From contig CM073887.1 of assembly GCA_037176705.1 (NCBI GenBank), forward strand, positions 45,632,001 to 45,696,000: 64,000 nt of DNA, written 5' to 3'. Shown piece by piece: positions 57,729 through 64,000 of the stretch. The stretch is from Molossus alvarezi. Taxonomy: Eukaryota > Chordata > Mammalia > Chiroptera > Molossidae. A model generated the notes under the pieces. That model worked only from the letters and a program-made list of their open reading frames with translations. It was not told the origin of the DNA and ran no database searches. Each line of letters begins with the position of its first letter. The stretch's first letter is position 1. A program made the translations under genes and the position numbers.

Positions 57729-60700
57729 GTGAGTCTTTATCACTTTGACACTAACTTAGTCCCAACACCTGGGGCTGGTGTCCCAAAGGCCGTTGGAGGA
57801 CACTGAGAAGTGGCAGATGGAGCAGGGCACGGTGTTTGGGGATCCTCAGGCGGTGGCGCACAGAGGGGCCAGCACCAAGTGAGAAGGTCCCAGTGCCAGC
57901 CTGTGGGGTCCATGAGGCCCTGTGCCAGCGGCCTGGACTGGCGAGTGTGAGTCTGCATTTGGGTGCCAGAGGAAGCTACTGCCTTAGTGACTACTATTCC
58001 TGGCTTGCGTCACTGCTCCAGAGCCTATTCAGGGACAGATGGTACAGGTGGCAGTCCCTCTACATGTGCAGAGTATGTGTGTGTGTGTGCACGTGTGTGT
58101 GTGTGCACATGTGCCCAGTGGTGGACTATATGAAGGGAGAACTTATTTATAAGACATCTATACCTTTCCAGCTTTGGGTTATGATTTAAGTTAACTAAGT
58201 ACAGTTAGAGGGGGAAAGGGCTTAAAACCTCCTCAGTGATTCTCTCTCCAGAGAGGGCCACATGAAAGCTAGGCAATCCAAAGGAAAGCTGTGAGCCCTG
58301 CAGAATTAGTTGCTGGATCCACCGTCTTTGCAGCCACACGCAAGGCTCGTGCCACCCCTGGGCAGGAAGAATGGATCGAGTCCTTCTCCTGCCCAGAAAG
58401 GGACTGTGAGTCAGGATCTGGGTCTTAGCTCTGGTCTGCATCACGATCACCTTTCGCAAAAGGAACCTCTAACAACGTGGTTTCTGGCTCTGTCAAGGCA
58501 GGAGGGAGGCCTCAGGAACTGCAGGCCCCCCACTTGGCTGCTGGGCAGAATCAGAAGATGCTGGGGGGCTGTTGGCTCTCACCAGACTCTGCCACCAACT
58601 TCCTATCTGCCCTTCTGCGCAAAGCCCTTCCACGTACACTGTCCCGCATGAAGCTCTCGATAACCGAGTGGCTGGCAGATGTGGCTGGCTTCTCCCCATC
58701 ACAGAAATGATGGCCTGAGGCTGCGCGAGCTCAGCTGATTGGGCCAAGTTCCCGAGTCATAAGAAGTGCAGCCAGATAAGACCCTATGTCCGCTGGCCTG
58801 CACAGAGCTGCAGGTAGCGGGAGCTCCAGCTCTAAAAGGCATCCTCAAGACACTCTAAGAGGTCAGTGAAGTGTCCTCTCCATCGGGGAGGAAGGCCCCA
58901 CTGTGACTTGAAACACAGAAGTCTAGGTTCCTCGGGCTTCCTCCACAGGGCACCTGGGCGACCATACCCTGCCATGTTTCCATGGCCCTCATCCCATCCT
59001 TTCCAACTCTCAGAGCCTCTTCTTGGCCCCAGAGCCCCCACCTGGCCCTCTTTAGTGACTCATCTTGGACTCCAGAGGTGGTCAATGACAGGGATGGATA
59101 CACCCTCCCCGGATAAAGCAACCGCATGGCTGAGCCGGTGCCGGGTGGGAAGTTTGTGCGGCACCTCACCCCTCTCCGACATCCACTGGTTCTTGCCTCC
59201 TTGTGCCTCGATGGCTTATCTTTCAAATGGGAACGACAGACTGACACTGCCTGCCCCCCTTAGCGCTCCTGGGAGGGCAGAGCGATCCTGGATGGCAAGT
59301 GGTCTGGAATTCGTGGGATGTGCACACTAGGGGTTCCGCTCCTTTATTAGCACACACGGCAGTTAATTGTACCTTGTCTGAGAGCACAGACTTGGCCCAA
59401 AGGCTTGAAGATCACTGATCAATGATCAAAGGGTCCAAAATAAAACTTGAGGTAGAAAGAACATCATTCGGTTTCATTCCTAAGTAACAAACATTAGCAG
59501 AGCTAGCTGAGCATTTTGCAATCTCATCTCATTCACATCTGGCTCCTGCTCGGCCAGCCCCTCCCCAACAAGCTCCCCAGGGCTCCTGCTCCACCAGCTG
59601 AGGGTGCGGAGGAGCAGAGATGGGCCGCCCTACAGACGCAGTCCAGATAGCAAGCAGCGCTCTCTAGCTTTGGTCCAGAGCTGATCAGCAGTGGGGAGGT
59701 AAAAAGAAGACGGGGCTACAGCAGTCCGAGCCCGGCTCCACACCTCCACTCCCCGCATGGCCGCTCAGGCGCTCTGCAGCCTCTGGGCAGCAGTGCCTGT
59801 TGCCTTTGGCAAGGAGTGGGTTACCACATGCAGAAGACACTGGCCTCCTGCTTTGCAGCTCTCCAGGATCCGGTGGAGGCCAGGGGAAGGGGTGCCTCAC
59901 ACGGTGCTGTGAAACCAGGGAGGGTCCCCAGCAGCTCAGCAGCAGCGGAGCTGCTTGGGGCCCCACCTAGAGGCCCTTACTGGGTGGAGGACTTGGATGG
60001 ATGGAGGGAATTCGGAGGCTAGCAAATTGGACAGAACTGCAGCACAGAGAAGCTGGGATAGGAGCTGTCTTGGGCTCTGGGAACCCCCAGGGCGGGGAGG
60101 GAAGGTCATGGCAGAGCCGTGGGCTCCCCTCTGTCCCTCCCTCCCACAGGCCGGAAGAAAGGCCTGCAGAGACTGCGAACACCCTGACTGTGCGTGTATG
60201 TGTGCGTGCTTGCGCGTGCACGTGTGTGTGAGTGCATGCACGTCTGTGGGTGCATCCATGTGTGTTACATGCACGCACGGTGTGCAGGAGTTGTGGCTTG
60301 AAAAGTCAAGAGCAGAATTTATTATTCATCCTTCTGGCTGTCAGAAGGACAGTTGTGTGGCAACTGGTCATTTATGGCTTCTTCTCAGCCCTGAAGTCAG
60401 AGGTCTCTGGAGGCAAAGGTCACGTCATGGAAACGAGATTTGTTTGCTCTGCCAGGCAGACCGTCCGGCCAGCCTCCTCCTCCATTCTCCCTACTGACCG
60501 GACTGGTCCTGATGCCACCGTCCCCACCTGCCTCTGAAGGGGGACTCGCGAGGTGGCGCTGCTTTCAATCAGCAGCACTGTCCTTCCCCACCCCTGCCGG
60601 CCTGTTCGGCCAGGCCTCCTTCCCGGTGGTGGACCCCCGGCTGGCACCCTGGGCCTCAGGACTGAGTGTGCTCCACGCTGGGCCTGGGGCCCATCCATCT

Positions 60701-61832
60701 TCCCAGGGGCTTTTAGCCTCCAAAGAATTCAGTTTTTACAAGTGGAGTTTTGGATTCAATACTCATATAGTCAAAGAACATCAGAACAAAGGTCAAGTTA
60801 AATTAATGTCTAAAGTAGAACGTAATTTATAAAATCACTGAACATTATATGTGAAAAAAGTATCAAGTATTTTATGTAAATAAATACTTTGTAATTTGGC
60901 TCAAAAAGATGGATTTTCTCATTACACAAGGAATACATCATAGAAAATCCAGGAAATCCACAAACAGAGGCACGGGTCCCACCCAAGTCCTGTGACACAC
61001 CTGGAACAACCAGGACATCCCATGTGCACTCCGCCCTGTCACACATGCAGGGCGTGTGCATATTACACAATGGGCGGTGGTGTACACACTGTGAACAGGG
61101 CTGGTTCGTTAGCAGAGCATTTTCCCCAGTCGGTGGGTATGTTCCTGGAACACCACGGGTAGGACCTCAAGCTCCCGTGATTCAGCCTCGGGAATCCATT
61201 CGGGTACCTCCTGGGTGGAAGGCTGCCCAGGTCTTGGTGTCTGGAGGGACCACCGGCTCCTTGGGCTCCTGCGGGAATGATTCCCTGCTATGATCCCGCT
61301 GAACCAGCTCCTGTAACCAGCAGCCTGGCCGGGTTGGGAGCACTTCTGGTTCTAGCTGTGTTGGCTGGTGGTCTCTGTACCTGCCGTTGTGTCTACTTTC
61401 CCTTGTTTTCAACACAGAACAGAAACCCAAGTCTCTCTGACATGCTCAGGGCTGCAGAGCCTCAGAAACTGCTCCATGTGCTCCTCCAGGCCCCACCCTG
61501 CATGGCTCTTGGTGCCCCCCAGCTCAGGGCGCCAGCCCACTGAGAGCCATTGAAAGAAAGAAGATGATCCCACGATCAGAAAGGCCCAAAGGGCCTTGTC
61601 TTCTGAAGCACTGAGGAAATTGGAGAGGAACAGAAATCCTGAGGACCCAGTAGATGCCACCTGTTGATGAGGACAGGGTCCCATTGTTCAGGCGCAGGGT
61701 CACAGGATAGACCCTTTGTTTCTTTTTCTATCCCTTTGTTTCTGTTTCTACTTACAGTTTTTTCTTTCTCTCTACCCCTGCTTCCTTCCTCTCCCTCCTC
61801 TTCTCTCGCCGTCTCTCTGGATGCTGCTGCAG
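57729..61832 (+). other. Putative SCARA5 first intron
   Basis: No other gene is supported. A (TG)n tract lies at 58075-58110 and a TG/CG-rich purine-pyrimidine tract at 60185-60280. 58200-60700 is GC-rich with many open but unsupported frames. I see few young repeats here, in contrast to the rest of the window. Confidence 0.5.
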
Positions 61833-61950
61833 GACGGGATGGAGAACAAAGCCATGTACCTCAACACCGTAAGCGACCGCGACACCAGCTCCATCTTTGA
61901 GGAGCCCTTCGATGGCAGGAGCCTGTCCAAGCTGAACCTATGTGAGGATG
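61833..61950 (+). CDS. SCARA5: SCARA5 first coding exon (residues 1-37)
   Basis: SCARA5 is a type II membrane class A scavenger receptor that binds and takes up ferritin. This exon holds the start of its N-terminal cytoplasmic tail. ATG is at 61839-61841, six bases after the acceptor CTGCTGCAG; donor GATG|GTGAGT. The reading begins MENKAMYLNTVSDRDTSS and ends FDGRSLSKLNLCED, close to the human N-terminus as I know it. It is 112 coding nt, ending one base into a Gly codon. The membrane, coiled-coil, collagen and SRCR parts lie beyond the window. Confidence 0.95.
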
Positions 61951-62059
61951 GTGAGTGCCTCTGGCTGGGTCTCGGGTGAGAGATCTTCCCTGACCCCTAC
62001 ACTCAACCTCGGCATTGTCCCAGGTGCTGGTGACCTCCCGCCTAATATGCATGTATTGA

Positions 62060-62170
62060 ACTTCATGCTTTGAAAGGTCTTTTCCAAGTGTCTTCTCATT
62101 CATACATCTCAGCAAACCTTTGTGATCAGCGAGATGAGTACCCATTTTACAGATGAGCTAGTGAAGGCTG
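62060..62170 (-). repeat. MIR-like relic, antisense
   Basis: CTTCTCATTCATACATCTCAGC and GAGTACCCATTTTACAGATGAG is the reversed right half of a MIR. Confidence 0.55.
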
Positions 62171-62714
62171 AGAAAAGCATTCGGGATAATTCAACACATA
62201 GAGGGGTTCCAGCCCTGAGTCTCCTGACCCCTTTTGCCTCTCTTCCGAGTGAGTGAGGCAAGGGTCAGACAAAGGCATCTGAACCAATTAGCCTGGACCC
62301 TCTCAAGTGAGAAGCCACCAATCCATTTCTAGAAGCTTTTGTGAGAAAAAAACATACTCTCCAGGTACTCATCTGCCCCCAGGTCTGAGGCCCCAGGTTC
62401 CCCTTCTTGGTGACCCAGATGTCTCTGCATCTCTGGGAGCTGGTTATTTGCTAAAACTCTGAAGATGTAACTGATATAGCCCAAAAATAGCCAAAGCTCC
62501 TTGCCAACAGCCTGCCTCCTGTGTACCCAGCACAGAGCTCAACATTTAGTAGGTGCTTTTAATAAAGGCTTGCTTCATGAATGCACATACTTCTCTTTGC
62601 ATTGAGTGTGGGAGTGGACGGCACCATCCCCATTTTAGAGATGAATAGAATGAAGCTCACACAAGAGTCTTATAAAGACTTATTGTCAATGAGATAAACT
62701 TATTGTCTGTATTA

Positions 62715-63400
62715 GGGTTCTCCAGACAAACAGAACTGGTGTGATGTTTATTTCCAATATAAAGAAATATATTATACAGAATTGACTCATGTGATTATGG
62801 AGTCTGAGGAGTCCATGATCTGCCATCTGCAGACTTGAGACTCAGGAGAACTGGGGTATAATTCAGTTCAAGTGAGAAGGCCTGAGAACTAGAGGAGCCA
62901 ATAGTGTAAATAGCACTTTGAGGGCTGGAGAAGGTGAGACATCCCAACTCAAGCAGCCAGGCAGGAAACAAAAAGCAAATACCTCCACCTTTTGTTTGAT
63001 TCAGGCCCTGAACTGATTGGATGAGGCCCACCCAATTGGGGAGAGCAATCTGCTTTACTGAGTTCACCAATTCAAAAGCGAATCTCATGCTCACTTCAGC
63101 AGCACATAGACTAACATTGGAACGATACAGAGAAGATTAGCACGGCCCCTGCACAAAGATGATGTGCAAATTCGTGTAGCGTTTTGTATTTTTTGCCAGG
63201 GTCTTCCAGGGTCGTGATGAAACATCTCACAACGACCCAGCCACATTGCCTTCCATCTCCTTCAGCCCCTCAGACCCCCAGCTCCACCCTAAAGAAACAA
63301 ACAAACAAACAAAAAACCAAAAGCAAATCTCATTCAGAAACACCTTCCAAGACACACCCAGAATGATGTTTAATCTGGGCACTGTCATGGCACATTAACC
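62715..63400 (+). repeat. Old dispersed repeat interrupted by a U6 retrocopy
   Basis: TTAGGGTTCTCCAGACAAACAG, GTGATTATGGAGTCTGAGGAG, GCAATCTGCTTTACTGAGTT and, after the interruption, CAGAAACACCTTCCAAGACAC form a single old repeat (same family as 30600-30755). The U6 chimera sits at 63088-63317. Family not named with confidence. Confidence 0.6.
63088..63317 (+). mobile_element. Chimeric U6 snRNA retrocopy with foreign 3' segment
   Basis: 63088-63195 is a full-length U6-like sequence (GCTCACTTCAGCAGCACATA, GGAACGATACAGAGAAGATT, GCAAATTCGTGTAGCGTTTT) with a dozen or so changes from U6. It is followed by about 85 bp of unrelated sequence (GCCAGGGTCTTCCAGGGTCG to CCAGCTCCACCCT) and an (AAAC)n-rich tail. 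The whole insert is flanked by AAAAGCGAATCTCAT at 63073-63087 and AAAAGCAAATCTCAT at 63318-63332. The U6 part is a pseudogene: stem and internal differences, and no upstream PSE/TATA is evident. Confidence 0.88.
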
Positions 63401-63639
63401 ACGATGCAGTCCTTTTCTCAAGAACATGTCCTGTTGTGCTCCACTCTGCTAGCTGCCTCTGCTATAAAATTACTCAAAATAGAAATGGCTTTCATGCTCC
63501 AATCCTGTTTTTTCTCGCACAAGGTGGTTTAGAAAGGCAGGGACTGAGGACAAGCATTCAAGGTAAATGTGTGCTTGTGACCAATACACCTCCGCATGCT
63601 TCCCTGGTAAACTGCCCACCATTACACCGCTTCCTCTGG

Positions 63640-63940
63640 ATCTCAGTCAACAAACATATTTTGAGAATCCACAAAGTGTCAAGCTGTTGGTTAGGTGCCA
63701 GGGATGCTCCAAAAAGAGATTAAACCATCCTTGCCTTCAAAGTGCTTATGATCCCAGTGGAAGGGACTGGTGTGGGGACAATTACCCATAATACAAAGCA
63801 GGTGAAAATATGTGTGATTACTGAAGTCAAACACGGAGAAGCCTTTCTGGAAAAGGCCTTAAAGACTGAATACACTTTTGTAAGAGAAGAGGGAGGTGGG
63901 GAAAGGCATGGCCGGCTGAGCTGTACTAAGCCAGGCCAGT
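63640..63940 (+). repeat. Old dispersed repeat, unassigned
   Basis: GGTTAGGTGCCAGGGATGCTCC, CTTGCCTTCAAAGTGCTTATG and CCTTTCTGGAAAAGGCC echo the same old repeat group as 4960, 16500 and 25060. Low confidence. Confidence 0.4.
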
Positions 63941-64000
63941 GTTTCTGTTAGGTTAATGCTACCTGGGAAGAGAGGAAGGACCCTGGAGCCCTTGGCCACT

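Noticed and set aside
59955..60497. 180-codon frame in the SCARA5 intron
   Set aside because: GC-rich intronic sequence containing a TG/CG microsatellite; no domain or splice support.
63088..63195. Functional U6 snRNA gene
   Set aside because: It has several changes from U6, an A-rich tail after foreign sequence and target-site duplications, and no evident PSE/TATA promoter, so it is a retrocopy.

Overview
This is mammalian genomic DNA, and the interspersed repeats point to a bat. About two dozen copies of a tRNA-headed SINE of the Ves type run through the window. Each has a tRNA-like promoter head, a CT-rich body and often a TCCTC-nnnn-GAGGA tail before the A-run. Ves SINEs are characteristic of vespertilionid and related bats. 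L1 LINEs, ancient MIR, hAT-Charlie and Tigger relics and a CR1/L3-like LINE fill most of the remaining space. Nothing bacterial, plasmid-like or CRISPR-like is present.

Two protein-coding genes are supported, both on the + strand. Positions 5319-31341 hold the last twelve coding exons of NUGGC (nuclear GTPase SLIP-GC, a dynamin-like GTPase of germinal-centre B cells). Every junction is GT-AG, all phases join, and together they encode 487 residues and a stop, roughly the C-terminal 60% of the family's protein. One exon is only 19 nt. Upstream exons with the P-loop and G3 motif lie left of the window. The second gene is SCARA5 (ferritin-binding class A scavenger receptor). Its first coding exon is 61833-61950, and a probable non-coding first exon with a good donor ends at 57728. 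The order NUGGC then SCARA5, head to tail, matches the arrangement I know from human 8p21.

Layout: 1-5318 is a NUGGC intron with an L1 3' end, two SINEs and an old hAT relic. 5319-31341 is NUGGC exons and repeat-rich introns, including a 24-25 bp minisatellite, nested SINEs, two Tigger-type MITEs and a tandem L1 pair. 31342-about 31700 is the 3' UTR. 31740-34145 is an old MIR split by a degenerate hAT-Charlie element that itself carries three SINEs. 34500-44340 is old L1 debris containing a near full-length reverse-strand L1 (about 35897-43050). 44340-57400 is intergenic, with L1 fragments, a 58-bp tandem array and a CR1/L3-like LINE. 57590-64000 is the SCARA5 5' end and first introns, including a chimeric U6 retrocopy.

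I found no new multi-gene system. The items most worth a second look are sequence-level: a U6 chimera with target-site duplications, a tailless SINE fragment with a perfect 15-bp duplication, about 73-bp monomers in the L1 5' UTR, a 58-bp array open in all three reverse frames, and a short strong-context upstream ORF in the putative SCARA5 leader.
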